Source of the DNA: Triticum aestivum
Lineage: Eukaryota; Streptophyta; Magnoliopsida; Poales; Poaceae
DNA: 64,000 nucleotides
Assembly: GCF_018294505.1 (NCBI RefSeq)
Contig: NC_057796.1
Span: 189,933,597-189,997,596, forward strand
Direction of reading: 5' to 3'
Shown here: positions 46,805 to 58,682 of the stretch, piece by piece
How positions within the stretch are numbered: the first letter of the stretch is position 1
Layout of the letters: the number at the start of each line of letters is the position of its first letter
The notes under the pieces: model-generated
The model's input: only the letters and a program-made list of their open reading frames with translations
The model's database searches: none
Told to the model about the DNA's origin: nothing
Program-made: the position numbers and the translations under genes

Positions 46805-48219
46805 GTTGAAAGGGAGTGTACCACCGCTATATTTAAGTTGCCAAGGCATCTAAGCAGTTGAAATAATCTGAGAAAGCACTTAACAGTGTGGCCTCATATA
46901 AACTACGAAGACAGTCTTGTGATGAAGTTCATAGGAAAAGTTAAGGACTCAAATGAACTAGGCATGCATTTCTTTACGATAGTACAGCAGGCACTGCTGA
47001 CATATTGGCCAACTCAGGTATAGCCTAACAAGTAACAAACAAGCATTCGAATCAAGCAATACAGCAAAGCAGACAACTGAACTATTTGTAATTCTGTAGG
47101 ATTACAGGTTGAGGGCACAAGCCAAGAAAGCAGCCCACACGCATTACATTTCACATGTACTAAAACACACTGGCTTACCATATGTTGTTGTGAAGCCTCG
47201 CTGCTGTTGCAATGTTCTTTGAAGATATCGTCAGCATCCCGTGGTTGCAAATCTAGTTGTTGTAGTTTATTCTGCACCCTCTATTTAGGTAAAATTAATT
47301 TTAATCGCATGCACTGGTTCGAATTGATCATCAATGGTTCATCTAAACTAATGAAAGAAGGGTGTGTGCTTACACGACAATATATGTGCTTCACTCTATT
47401 TTTATGCTTGTTCGAGGTGCCAGCCCCAAAAGAACAAATATTTTGCTTGATGGGGTTGGCAGCTCCATAATTAATAGAAGCATCAAATTAATCATGCAAC
47501 TTGGGAAGATCAAGAACACACAAAAAAGTAATGAACAGAGGCTTGGAGCAGTGATGTAATAGCTAGCATCAGAAAATGTAGGGTAAAACGAACAAAAAGT
47601 AGCGGAACCACATGCTAGTTTGCTGATGTGTAATTAAGCATAGAGAACATGAAGTAGTCTGATGGAACCAACAGGTGGCATCCGAACAACACCATTATCA
47701 TAAATATAGCATGCAAGAAGTAAAATAGTAGGCAGTGATATCTAGGAAGTACAGTAATACTTAGGACAAAACTAAAGCATTGTAACTATATGTGCACTGG
47801 TTTGTAATTTCGCACATGTAACATGTTCACTACCAGAAGTATGGCCCTACAGGTGGAAGAAGAATAACGCGTCTCATAAAAAATTGAATGATGCCCTGAA
47901 GAAATTCAAAGGTGCGGTGCTTATGATAAGAAAGTGAACGTAGGCGCCGGCCGTTGGACAATAGTACCTGATTCTCGACGGCGTATGGGCATCGTTGTCA
48001 TACTTGATAGCTAAGGATCGCCGATGGTGCTCGTGTTGCGGTTGAGTTTGGGTCGGCTGTCACCATTGCTGAAGCGGCTCTGGTGAATCGGTTGTGGCGC
48101 CTGTCGACATACAAGAAAGCTCATCTGTGGTAAGTGAACAGTTCCAAGAAAAAGAAGAGAAAAACCGAAGGAGTACAAATCAAAATAACCTAATGAGGCT
48201 GCGGCGTTAGTAAAGCAGG

Positions 48220-48500
48220 GCCGATGGAATTGAATATGGCGTCCGTGGAGCGGGTCCGGTGCAGTGGACGAAGGCGTCGGCGGGCGGGGGTGTACAGTGC
48301 TTTCGGTGAGGCGGATCTGTTGCGGTGGACGAGGGCTTGTATGAAGGGCCAGCGATGGGGCGGACGAGGGAGTCAGTGAAGGGCCTACACTGTGGTGGAC
48401 GAGGGTGCCGGTTAAGCAGATCCGGTGCGGTGGACCATGATGGCGGTCAAGGAGATCTGGAGCGGTGGACAAGCCAGTCGCTGAAGTAGCTCCGGTGAAG
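48220..48500. repeat. GC-rich degenerate short tandem repeats ('gcggtggacgagggcg')
   Basis: About seven imperfect units of 'ggatc.g.tgcggtggacgagggcgt' at irregular 30-60-bp spacing. The open frames on both strands reflect repeated composition. It lies upstream of the minus-strand exon relics. Confidence 0.6.
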
Positions 48501-48809
48501 TGGTGAGTTGGTAGTTGGGGGTTCCAAGGTGCGGAAGGTAGATCCAGCAGGGTGTGAGGTCCACCGCTGCGGCGGGGGACTAGATTCGGCGGTTGCCGTG
48601 GTTGGGGGTGTCGGGGAGGGGAAGGGGAGGGGCTCTGGAGAAGAATGGTGGGGGCAAAGAGGGTAAAACAATGGAGTTACCAAAGCAGCCCTTGTCCGTT
48701 CATGTGGCGGGGGTAAAACAGGAATATCGCATGGCTAAACTTTCGGGCGCGAGATATTTTGATGTGAGCAGGAAGTTTGAAAGCTTTTTGTGCCCGAAAT
48801 TATAAGTGT

Positions 48810-49380
48810 TCTACTCTTGTACGGCCGACTATGATATCATGGCTGAGAATTTATTTGTTTTGCACGCCAAAAAAATTGCAAGTTTTGAAAATCATTATCT
48901 CCAACTCGAAACTTAGATTGTCCATTCAATTCAAATATGGATCATTGAGCTAGTACAAGCAAATACCATCATACGGTCCAATTCGAATGAAATTCCAAAT
49001 GTGTTTATCCTAAATATGATGACAAAAGCAAAAATGTGTATGTGTATGAATAAAGTGGATGATTATAAAGTTTGAACATGCCCGTATGTGTATATCTCTA
49101 GGTTTGATACTATATGAATTTGAAATCACGAAATCCCATCTTAAAAAATGTACCTTCGTTTAAATGAATTACAAAAGATAATGATGGAGTCAAATTCCAA
49201 AATTCCAATCTTAGGTTTGTAATTCTGGTACTTCAAGGTATATCACGCATGTTCAAAAGTATCGTTATCTCATAGTCCAAACTGTGAAACAAATTGATCA
49301 ACCATGAGCGCGCACACTATTGACCATATATATGTCAATTACGCTAAAGTCCCTCAAATATAGACACCTCACTCTTTATC
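48810..49380. other. AT-rich interval, nothing recognised
   Basis: No ORF, terminal repeats or RNA gene seen. Confidence 0.4.
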
Positions 49381-50625
49381 TGAAGCCACCCCCCCTCCCC
49401 AGCACACACAAGTCGTTCTCTCCCCCAGACACAAACACACGAGCACATTAACACCCCCCCTCTCTTCTAAAGTCGGGACCCCAATATAGGTCTCTATCAC
49501 TTTGTCTCTCGGGCATGCACACATCTCTTCCCCCACTCTCTAGGTCTCCCGACATCTCTCTTTCCCACGCACACGCACTATGTAGAGTGTATCTTTCCCA
49601 TACACACAAAACGTCGCCCCAAATGTCTATCTCCCTATTTATGTGGTTCTCGCACACTCACCTCACACACCACCCCCACTGCAGACAAGCACACTTTGTC
49701 TCCTTGTGCACCACTCTCCTCTTTCTATCTCTCCCACATGTGGACCCGCCCCAGCTCCTTCCCTGTATACGTACATGCCATGACTCTTTCCATAGCTCCC
49801 TAATGTATAATCGTTCTCAATCTCACACGTTGTTCTCTACACCATCTATTCTAGATCTCTCATGAAGTCCCTATCACACACACGATGACTCGCTTCCCTT
49901 GCGTCTCCGTACATAGGCCACTTTCGAACAACATCAACATTGTCTCCATATCTATACGCCACTTCTGGACACAAACGACCCCTCTATCTCCCCCTCTCTT
50001 CCTCTATCTTCCTCTCTCTCCACCGCTAGCTCTCTCTCTTGCTCTCACACCCCTCTCCCACACACACTCGATGTCTCTTCCAAATAGTCTGCTCCCCGCC
50101 CGCACCCATGATATCCTGCTACTACACATGCCTTTGTCTCTCTTTGACACACATGTCACACCAGTGCCCCATCCCTATGCTAGGTTTACATCATTAGTGG
50201 TCTCTCTACTCCACATACACACACTCCCTCTCACACAGAAACGCGCGCACAAGCACACACAGACACGCACAAACACCCATCTATCTGGATCCTTCTTTTA
50301 AGACACACACCCTTGCATATTCTCTCCATTTCTAGGTATGTATATATCCCACCTCTCTCTAGCTCAGATGCGCACCAAAATTCTCCATCTCTCTAACTCA
50401 CACATCTCTCCCCATGTCCGCATGTGTATCTCACACACTCACTCTCTGATTATGTCTATGTGTCTCCCCGTTACACAACACAAAGCCCCATGTACATGTC
50501 TCTCTCTATCCACCACACACAGAGACACAAAGAATCTCTTATCATTGCCTCAGTCTCAACAAATATCACACACGCACACTCTCTCTCTGTCTCGCACACA
50601 CGCTCAACAAAGGTTTTCCCGTGAA
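49380..50625. repeat. 1.25-kb CA/CT-rich degenerate simple-sequence tract
   Basis: The plus strand is dominated by 'ctctctc', 'cacacac' and 'tctccc' words with marked C and T excess and very few G. Overlapping open frames in two phases (for example 49515-49865, 49885-50301, 50338-50628) encode only His/Thr/Ser/Leu low-complexity strings and are rejected as genes. Confidence 0.85.
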
Positions 50626-50924
50626 TAACTTACCGTCTATTCATCAACAGTCGTGGCAGTACGGCGAACATGAGACGTCAAAAAGAATAAATCTACATGT
50701 GCGTAGACCACCTAGTATGACTACTAGGAAAAGAGCAAGCCGAAAGCACGCCGCCGTCACCCCCTCCTTATCGGCGACGGGAAAATTGTTGTTTTACACA
50801 GTCGAGAAATCATTGAGCAAAGGCCCCACATGCTGAGCCGTTGAATAGAATGTAGATCCTAGTTTACAGAAACAAGTATCGATAATACGTTTGTATCTCC
50901 ATACGTATATTTCTTCTCTTATAA

Positions 50925-51670
50925 AAAAACCGAGTTGGTGATGATGGTACGCGTGCCATCTTACAATATAGACCGTCCGATCTATATCTGATGGATAGAA
51001 ATTAAACTTAAACATATCCACACCTCTCCCCACATTTTCAGACAAGGCCTTCCCTTGTTCATCCTTATCTCCAACAACCTCATTGTTGAGCAATTAAAAA
51101 AGGAAGCCTCTGGAACAAACTGGCATGATGGTCGCTGCCGGCGTCATCCATCCCCATGCCTCCGCTTAGTCCGACCACCAATCACCACCACGCCCCACTC
51201 CTCTTCACCTAATCTCCTCTTCCTTGAGATATCATTAGTTTTTACACATGGGATTACTCCCGCATGGGTCAATCATAACAGGTGTTTTATAAAAAATGCA
51301 TCTTGATGTTCCATGCAATGCACGGACATCTTGCTAGTATTCCTACAGAAGACTTAGTTGGTGATGATGGTGTGTCTGCCATCCGTCATTTCCGACCATT
51401 ATATCTACATCTAACGACTGTGAGGTAAGTTGTTGCATTTTCTCACCAACATCCCACTTCTCTACAAATTTGCAGAAAACACATAATTAGTATCTTAAAA
51501 CCAACCACATCCCTTCCTCACCTCACCAAAACAGCCCAAGGAACATATTCTGATTGAAACTTAATATATCTCTAGTGATATATGTATATCAAAATTAGAG
51601 TGTTTTCTATCAAGTTTGTGAATAAGTATTATTCTAATTATGATCCATTGCAACGCACATGAAAATTGCT
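50925..51670 (+). mobile_element. two adjacent related unclassified short elements
   Basis: Unit 1 starts 'gagttggtgatgatggta' near 50932 and ends 'ccatgcaatgcacggacatcttgctagta' near 51340. Unit 2 starts 'agttggtgatgatggtgtg' near 51358 and ends 'tgcaacgcacatgaaaattgctagta' near 51674. They share order (rRNA-free, non-coding, a 'ccgtccgatctatatctgatgg'-like block). The 'caacgcacgggca..ttgctagt' ending is a frequent grass repeat terminus. Superfamily not determined. Confidence 0.45.
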
Positions 51671-51871
51671 AGTATTTCCAACCATGCAAAAAATGCTAGT
51701 ATTTCCATAGTTTTGAGTTTTCCATCAAGATATTAGTCACTCATGGTTGATATTTAGTTTCAATCACGTATAGATAGGCACTATGTAATTAGCCTTGCAT
51801 ATTGGCTTCCAAAGCTTAACTTTCACTCCTACTTACAGTATATAGAGTATTTAAAAAAAAACTACCCCTTT

Positions 51872-52724
51872 CAACCAGCCCTAGGAAGAAACTATTATAC
51901 AAAAAATAGCAAAAACATACCCAAAATTCCTTAATCCGCGCCAAAAACTACTACCTAGTGCCGATTAGGCTCGTTTAAACCCGTTTATGACAGGGTTGGC
52001 CCACACGTCCGTGCTGACTAGGCAGCTTAAACAAACACATTTTGTTTGATCGTTGACACGAGGGACCCACATCTGACGTTCTATCCTGTTATTCCCCCTC
52101 AAATCAATATTTTTCCTGAACATTACTTCAAACAGTACTGATGCATGTTCGTCTGTGGCACCGGTGATGAGCGAGTTGGCCGCCTCTCCGCTGGACGGGC
52201 CGGATGGCGCGTTGGCCTCCGCACGGGTCGGCAGGCTGGCCCAAGCGTGACTCACGCGCGAGCAAGCCGCTGCGCTGGACTTCGCTCGAGCCAGATGGCT
52301 GGCCTTAGCGCGGCGCGCGCGAGCAAGCCGTCGCACCGCCGTGCCAATCTAGCTACCAAACCTTGCACACAAGTAGCTGGATGCATCCAACAGGGTGTGT
52401 GCTATCTTGGCTAGCTAGCGGCCGCGAGCGCCGGACGGAGCTGGCATCCGGGCTGCCGCAAGATGGGCTCCGCACAGCCGGTGGTTTTGACCTCGCCTTC
52501 TGCCAGCGGTGGTAGCTGCGTCCCATGGCCGAGGATGATGAGGTGGATGGGCTGGAGGTAGAAGGTCACTCGGGGATTTTTGTGCAGACTAACATGTAGG
52601 TCCCACAAGTCATAACGCCTAACTTGCCGGTCGAATAGAAGGCGTTGACTTAAGGGGCGACATGGGTTGAAACGTGCCTATAACGGCACTTTGTAGAGTA
52701 GTCGTTTCTTGGTAGGGCTGGTTG
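51872..52724. mobile_element. inverted-repeat element with GC-rich interior
   Basis: CAACCAGCCCTAGGAAGAAACTA at 51872 is matched by the reverse complement of 'gtcgtttcttggtagggctggttg' at 52701-52724 (about 20 of 23 positions). The interior 52150-52520 is GC-rich and open on both strands, in contrast to the AT-rich edges, as seen when a transposon picks up a genic fragment. No target-site duplication recognised; a MULE or foldback type is possible. Confidence 0.45.
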
Positions 52725-52849
52725 GTAAGGGCATGTACAATGGTTGATAAGGTAGTCTTATCTTAAGTCTGCCACGTATGCAAGTGGTAGTAGTTTCTTG
52801 GCATTATTAGTTGTTTCTTGTAAGGAACAATGTATTAGCGACCAACGGC

Positions 52850-52955
52850 GATTCTAGGTTGCGTTGTACTCCAACGAGTACCACTAGTGGTCGCAGGAGT
52901 GTATAGCTCGTTTTGTGGGTTCGATCCCGGCCGAATGCACGGCGGCCTTTTTTAA
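52850..52955 (+). repeat. possible tRNA-derived SINE remnant
   Basis: 'gtgggttcgatcccggccg' at 52916-52934 matches a tRNA T-arm / Pol III B-box (GGTTCGANNCC), followed 20 bp later by a T6 run that could be a Pol III terminator. The upstream A-box region is degenerate and no cloverleaf can be drawn, so this is not called a tRNA gene. Confidence 0.35.
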
Positions 52956-53169
52956 ATAGTAACTTCGCTGCGAGCCAATATTGTACACTGGTAGTTTGAG
53001 TTTTGAAGTCGAACGGATGTGTCGCACCACAATCTGGGTGCACTGGATAGCCCAGCCATGCGAACGGGTTCTCCCTCCCATCATCTCGTGGCTCATGTGC
53101 TCGCCCTAGCCGCACCTTGCTTGCAGCTTCCTCATCAACTAGCATATTTAAACTAGCGCCTCCCAATTA

Positions 53170-53930
53170 AGCCCGAGGAGCCGGAAAAGCCTGGCGCAGC
53201 ATTGGGAACTGTGCAATATGGCTCTGTATGTAAAGTGTTAGTACTATACTACTCTGTAGCTTGTGGCATTGCACGCATGGACTTCACTCCATTATCGGCT
53301 CTATAAAAGAAATTCTTCTTGATGTGATTTTTTGTTGTTTTGAAATAGAGGCAAAAGCTTTGCCTCATCTCATTCATAAAGGAACTACTAACAAAGTCCA
53401 ACGAGATCCATTACACCTCCACAAATGGAAGCAAAAAGCCTAGTCTCGTTGTATCAAATAACTCAAATGTTCTGCCCCCGCAGTAACCGTCGCTAATAAA
53501 CAGGCTGCTAGTGTGTGCGTGAGAGGAGCGGCTGAGTAGTCCAGCTACGCGCTTGAATAGAGCACCGAGAGTACCCACTACGCAGGTGTGCTTTCCCTGC
53601 ATTGATAGTACATCGACGGTTCTAGAGAACAGTAGTACCCTCCACTTCCAACTGTAGCTCCTTGGCCTAGAGATTCAAGAGTTCAAAACTGGTGCACTAT
53701 ACTAGAATTACAGTACATCGCACTAATAGTTGAGAAAGTAGTACTAGTACTACTATAGTACGAGTACGTAGTAAATAATAGCCTCACCCCTTCGCTAAGG
53801 AATGATCGAGGAGCTACAGTTGGAAGGGGCGAGGCCCTGCGGTTACTAGTACAGTCTTATCTCCTCCTCGCCAGTTCCCCTCCCCCCGAAGAGAAGGCAA
53901 TTCGTCGCTGCTCCCACGGATTCGCTAGGC
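53170..53930. other. intergenic interval before F-box relic 1
   Basis: No gene. 'gaggcaaaagctttgcctc' at 53347-53365 is a perfect short palindrome often seen in Triticeae repeats. 53735-53790 is rich in 'tagtactactatagta' microsatellite-like words. Confidence 0.4.
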
Positions 53931-53939
53931 AGTTCTCCT

Positions 53940-55713
53940 CCTCGTCGAGGCTGGGAGACCTTGGACGACGATCCTCTGGGAGAAATCGCACGCCGCTCTG
54001 ACGTCCTCACCGGCGCAAGACTCGGTGCTTCCTGCACCAACTTTTTTAAGACGATGCTTAAACAGGCTTGGGAAAAGGCCATGCTTGTTGGTCTTCCATG
54101 CGACATCGAGGAGAAGGTTCTTCTATGGGACAATCCTTCGAACAATCCACCGCTCCCTGGCCATGGTTGCACATTGACTCCGCTAGAGTTGCCGACGTTG
54201 AGAGGTAGTCGGAATTTGTCCGATGAGCAAGTCAGTCATGGAGTTTTATCATGTAGTACTTAGTTATTCCATTTCCATCCCGTAATTTCTCCGCTGCCCA
54301 CCGTCTTGTATATAGGTCTGGGTCGGCGCGAACGAAGATTGGCTTGCATACCTCCAGCCGAATACCACCATCATTTTGCACAACATCCACAGCAGTGTGG
54401 CCGTTCCCGTAGACCCCTTCTCCACCATTGGGATCGGCCTTCTAGACTGGCTGGGCTTGAATACGTATGATGATGCCTACATGAGATTGAAGAACATAGC
54501 AATTGCAGACCCGCCGACAAAGCGACACGGCTATGATGATTACTATCTCATCGCAATGCTCGACATAAGGATGGCCATCAATACAAGAGGAAGTAACGGC
54601 AGACAAGGCAGAGGCTGGCGCATGTTGGTCGCGGTAGATTTGTACCCCATAAACGTTCAAAGACGTCGTGTTCCATCTAGGTCTCATCTTTGCGGTGACA
54701 AGCTAGGGGAGTTGTTTCATCTGGTTGCCATCCTACGGTACGGGAGATTACAAACGGAATGCACAAACCATCATTTGCATCCCTAATGGTACTCCATTAT
54801 TTTGCAGGGACCAGTCATCCCCCGATCAAAATAAGATCGATGATCCTGGATGTGCATTTGCATCCGCGATTCGGTCTTACCTGGAACCTTGTAGCTGACT
54901 TTGGCATATTGGGCTCAACTATCTTAGCAGTCGTTACCCATGGTACCACTGATGTGCAACATGGTCACACAATCTACCACGATCAGACCGTCACCATCTA
55001 CCCAGGTAATCCATTTAGTAATATATTTTTTAACCCTCTTGCCTTCTCTTTCATTGTTGTACTACTTACTAGTACTAGTAGTACTTTTGACCAAGGAGGA
55101 CGCGTATACCTAGCTAGGCCCTTGAATGGTTGAACCCACTAGCTCAGACCATTTTTGTTTTTCCATGTCTTACTATCTCATCCATGTAGCCAAGAGTGGC
55201 TATATATAATAAGCCGGTTATTTTACTTCTTCTATACCGGAGTAGTACAATTTGCTGCACAGTATTACTGACCGCCATATTTGGGCACAACATTATTATG
55301 CATGGACCTTGACTATATACGTCACCATGTGTCCAGATCTGAGATGCCGCATGTACCAGATGAACGGCGCCGAGTTCGACCCCCGTGATGCTACGTGGGT
55401 GCCGAGGAACACTCTTGGAGAGTACTCGCTTTTCATTGGGGAGTTCTCCCCCTTTGTGAAGCGGATGCCACCTTCCGTGCACGATACCGAAGGCCTGCCG
55501 TTCATGAATCATGGTTCTGTCTTTAGTGCGCACCGCCGGATGAACGACATGCTGGGACACGCTATCCCTGATTTATGTCGCTTCAGCTTGGATGAGTCTC
55601 CATCATGTGGAACCGGACTAGAAAGCTGCGACAATGATTCTCGTTGCCCACCACTATGGATCATGCCATCCATGAAGAACACCTGGGACTGGAACCTGGA
55701 GGAGGACATTTAG
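53940..55713 (+). pseudogene. F-box / DUF295 gene relic 1
   Basis: Four exon-like pieces. Piece 1 (53949-54230) has an F-box-like WETLDDDPLGEIARRSD then CTNFFKTMLKQAW. Piece 2 (from 54318, after a TATAG acceptor) starts VWVGANEDWLAYL and contains DDYYLIAMLDIRMAI. Piece 3 (54810-55003) contains FGLTWNLVADFG and ends at a CAG/GTAATC donor. Piece 4 (55335-55713) carries the DUF295 C-terminus with YSLFIGEFSPF and LCRFSLDES, ending TAG. No upstream ATG could be found; a frameshift occurs near 54655 and a stop replaces a Glu/Gln-type codon near 54696. Same family as the minus-strand relic at 33672-35044 (compare WAGANGDW). Expected role, if intact: SCF substrate adaptor. Confidence 0.75.
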
Positions 55714-57117
55714 CCCATCTATAACGTGTAAGTGGAGTATGGTAAATTGTGAACGGCAGCGCTGTGAATATATCTAGAGTAGTCGTGCACAAATTTATCA
55801 CATGAAGTGGAGATGAACTTGTGTGGCATACTGGCATTTGTCCTTTAGAGTTTATTACTAGTAAATGTGCTATGTGTATGTGCAACTTGTGTGGTTGTTG
55901 CACGGGCTCCAACACGCTCTTTGAGAAAAAAAAGGTGGCACAGCTTTTGATATAGGTGACTTGGCGGCATCATAAAGTAGCATCATTCGCTATAGTTGTA
56001 TGTAGTATACTCCTACTAGGACGACAATTCCTATAAAACCTTGCGCTTGGCTCTTTGCCTCTCTGGGAGGTTGAACAGTTCATAATCGTGTGAACCTTGC
56101 ACTTGGCTCTTTGCCTCTTCATAAGGTCCAACAATGATGATACTACAGTACAATATGCTTCTGGCAGTCTGACACCGATTGAACTGCTGCATGTCCACCG
56201 CGAGGGCAAGGGAGAGGGAGAGGGAGAGGGCACTGTAGCCAAAACCCTCTCCTCGTCCTGCGAGCCACCGCGCATGTGGGCGAGGGAGAGGCATAGTAAG
56301 CAAGCTTCTCCTCGTTCCGCGAGTTGACGGGACACATCAAAGTAGTACTAGTAGTACTAGTCCATATTGCATCGTTTCCGGTTAATATGGCATAATTTGA
56401 AACGAGAAAAATACACTGACGGTCAACGTATGTAACAATACGCTCTTTACGGTCACTATATAGTGTTGAGGTGATTATACGATCACTAGCTCATTGTAGA
56501 TCACCGTATTGCACCCTACTGACCGGCCACATAGTCGACGTGGCACTTTGTTGACTGGTTAAATTGTCACCTAGTTTCTGGGTCCCACCTATCAGTTGGC
56601 AGAGCATAGAAATCAGTTAAACAAAACCTTACGCAGGCGCGACAGGAGTCCAACCCTTGCACGCGAACCACCCAGGCTGTGTATGTGAGTGCATGCACGT
56701 GTACTCCCTCGGTCTTCCAACAAAGAGTGTACATCGACTCAAAAACAAAGAGTGTACATCTACACTTCCAATGCATTTAGCCTTTAATCTAATCGATATT
56801 GGTCGACTAATGCACCAACTTGTGCTCTATCTATAGGCTACATGTCTATCATTAATTACAGCATGCAACAACCTTCATTTAACCTTCTTCTCTCAATGGT
56901 CGCATGCACACATAAGTCTGCTACTTTTGGGCGTTAATTTTGCCCTGGTCACTGTGTAAATCTCTATATGTACAGTCTTTCATGGACGCAGGGTGAAAGT
57001 TGAGCACTTGAGCACGAGCGTGTGTGTTGCGTCGTGTGTTGTGTGCCGCATGGGTGTGTGAGGGTTGTGTGCGTCCATGTGTACGTGTGAGTGCTGCATG
57101 CATGCATGAGGCTTTTA
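55714..57117. other. intergenic interval
   Basis: No gene. It contains a ~65-bp direct repeat of 'aaccttgc.cttggctctttgcctct' (56037 and 56093), a duplicated 'aacaaagagtgtacatc' (56719 and 56743) next to a one-ended 'tactccctcggtc' MITE-like start at 56702, and TG-rich sequence at 57020-57100. Confidence 0.45.
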
Positions 57118-57374
57118 CTCCCTCCCATTGACACGTTCATATTTCAAGCTTCATTAAAACATTGCATGCAAGAATTAAGAGATAACTCACCAAGGCATGT
57201 ATAAGTTCTGGTCATTTGTTCCTCACGCATGCATTCCAATTAATACGTTCGTAAACACAATTTTCTTGAGGAAAGCGAGCCCATTATTGAGTACTTTCGG
57301 AAAATAAAATCTTTGGGCACTCATCATTTACTACTACATTGGTTGATGATTTTTTTATTGACCTGCATATAAAC
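57118..57374. mobile_element. partial Stowaway-like MITE
   Basis: It starts CTCCCTCCCATTGACACG after a TA. Its last ~170 bp ('attaatacgttcgtaaaca...ataaac') is homologous to the right arm of the next element (57860-57990), so it is a related copy whose right end merges with that element's left end. Confidence 0.45.
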
Positions 57375-58001
57375 CTCCGTCCTGGTTTAATGGTCCCCTT
57401 CATACTTAGTGTAAAATTTTGACCGTAAAAATTTAACTAACAAAGTGTCAATGCATGTCATAAAAAACTATACAATTAAAAACTATGTTCAAATACGAAT
57501 CCAGTGATATGATTTTTGGTGAAATGCATTAACATTTTATTACTTAAATACTCCCTCCGTCTAGGTGTATAAGTCACTTTACAAAAACCAAATAATCTCA
57601 AAACACTTAGGCGCGGTGCATTAACTCCCACCTCGTTTCTTGACATATCAACCAATAAGAGATGTGGGCGTGCATGTTTTCAATGACTCGAGACTACCAG
57701 ACACGACATGCAGTGGTTAGTTCATTGCATGCAATGCTATTAATTAGCATATAAACATTAAGTTCTCTTGTTTTTCCCTCCTTGCTCACGGTGCACAACC
57801 AAAGATGACTTATTCACCTGGACGGAGGAAGTAGATGGTCAAAGTTTGACACAAAATTAATGCATTGGTAAACATAAGTTTTTAAGGAAAATGAGTGCAT
57901 TAATTGAGTGTTTTTTGCAAACTACAAAAATTATTCCTCCACTCACCATCTACCTTGGTTGATGAGATTTTTGAATTGAGCCCTATAAACCGGAAAGGAG
58001 G
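57375..58001. mobile_element. Stowaway-like MITE interrupted by a second MITE
   Basis: Left end CTCCGTCCTGGTTTAATGG; right end 'ccctataaaccggaaaggag', its imperfect reverse complement. With the nested 281-bp element removed the host element would be about 345 bp. The interior phrases 'ggtgaaatgcattaac' and 'ggtcaaagtttgacacaaaa' are typical Stowaway arms. Confidence 0.65.
57551..57831. mobile_element. nested Stowaway-type MITE (281 bp)
   Basis: CTCCCTCCGTCTAGGTGTATAAGTCA at the left and TGACTTATTCACCTGGACGGAGGAAG at the right are near-perfect terminal inverted repeats. They are flanked by TA at 57549-57550 and 57832-57833. It sits inside the arm of another Stowaway-like element. Confidence 0.9.
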
Positions 58002-58682
58002 TAGTACTAGTACTCCTACATTATTGGCGCTGGGTGCCTTTGCCAATGTTTCATCTTGTTGGACAGGTTGAGCTTAGAGGCATAGGGATACTGTAGATAG
58101 GGATTCTTCGTAATCGATTATTCCCCATCTCGGCCAGAGAGAACTATTGATCTAGTCTTCACAGTGAAGTGACAATACACACTGCAGCAGATGGGTCACT
58201 TAATTAATAAGTTGAACCAGCGTGTTGGTGTTACTAAATCAACCTTACCCAGTACTACCATCATGTTTGCCAGTGGAGCACGCTTCCGCAAATACGCCTA
58301 CGCACCTCTCTCCTCCATTAACTGGCATATGGGCCCTCTCGAGGTAGACCCACATGTCATCGGTGTAACTATTTACACTCCGAAGGACGGTATATCCTGG
58401 TAGTAGTACTAGTAGAATTGAGATTTAATGCTCTTTCTTCCCCGTCTTTCACTCTTCTTCCTCCTCTCTTCTGCTTCCTCCTCTCTTCCCCATCGTCGGC
58501 CACACACCATTTACCCCGCTCACTGCTCGCTCGCCCGCGCCATCTTCCTTGGTAGCTCGCGCGTACCATATGGCCCCACTCACTCCACACACGCCTTCTT
58601 CTTCGCTTGCCCGCGCGAATCCACTTCCCCACTTGCTCGCAGGCACCAAAAACCCCAATCACTCAGCGCCCTAAAAAACCCT

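Larger units (their letters stand above)
41186..48110 (-). pseudogene. minus-strand multi-exon coiled-coil gene relic, probably borne by the Caspar-like element
   Basis: Separate open segments on the minus strand share an alpha-helical, transposon-gene style. 47280-47172 reads RVQNKLQQLDLQPRDADDIF and ends at a GTAAGCC donor. About 46503-46130 reads ETFQDAVHTRSQCTTPETIC then, after a frame change, a Leu/Glu-rich coil (LLEAERDGVAAMNEVILIL). 41640-41186 reads YARQNFREDSEPNLL, then after stops VERLASAHLRLEVKDAMKI. A further GC-rich candidate exon is near 48090-47965. Exon order, reading leftward, fits one gene whose 3' end is near the Caspar terminus. Function unknown; stops and frame changes indicate decay. 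The linkage of the pieces is inference. Confidence 0.4.

Noticed and set aside
49515..50628. Series of ORFs of 66-138 codons on the plus strand
   Set aside because: They are readings of the CA/CT-rich tract in several frames; His/Thr/Ser/Leu low complexity without domain or splice signals.
52884..52955. tRNA gene
   Set aside because: Only the T-arm/B-box is convincing; no acceptor, D or anticodon stem can be drawn.
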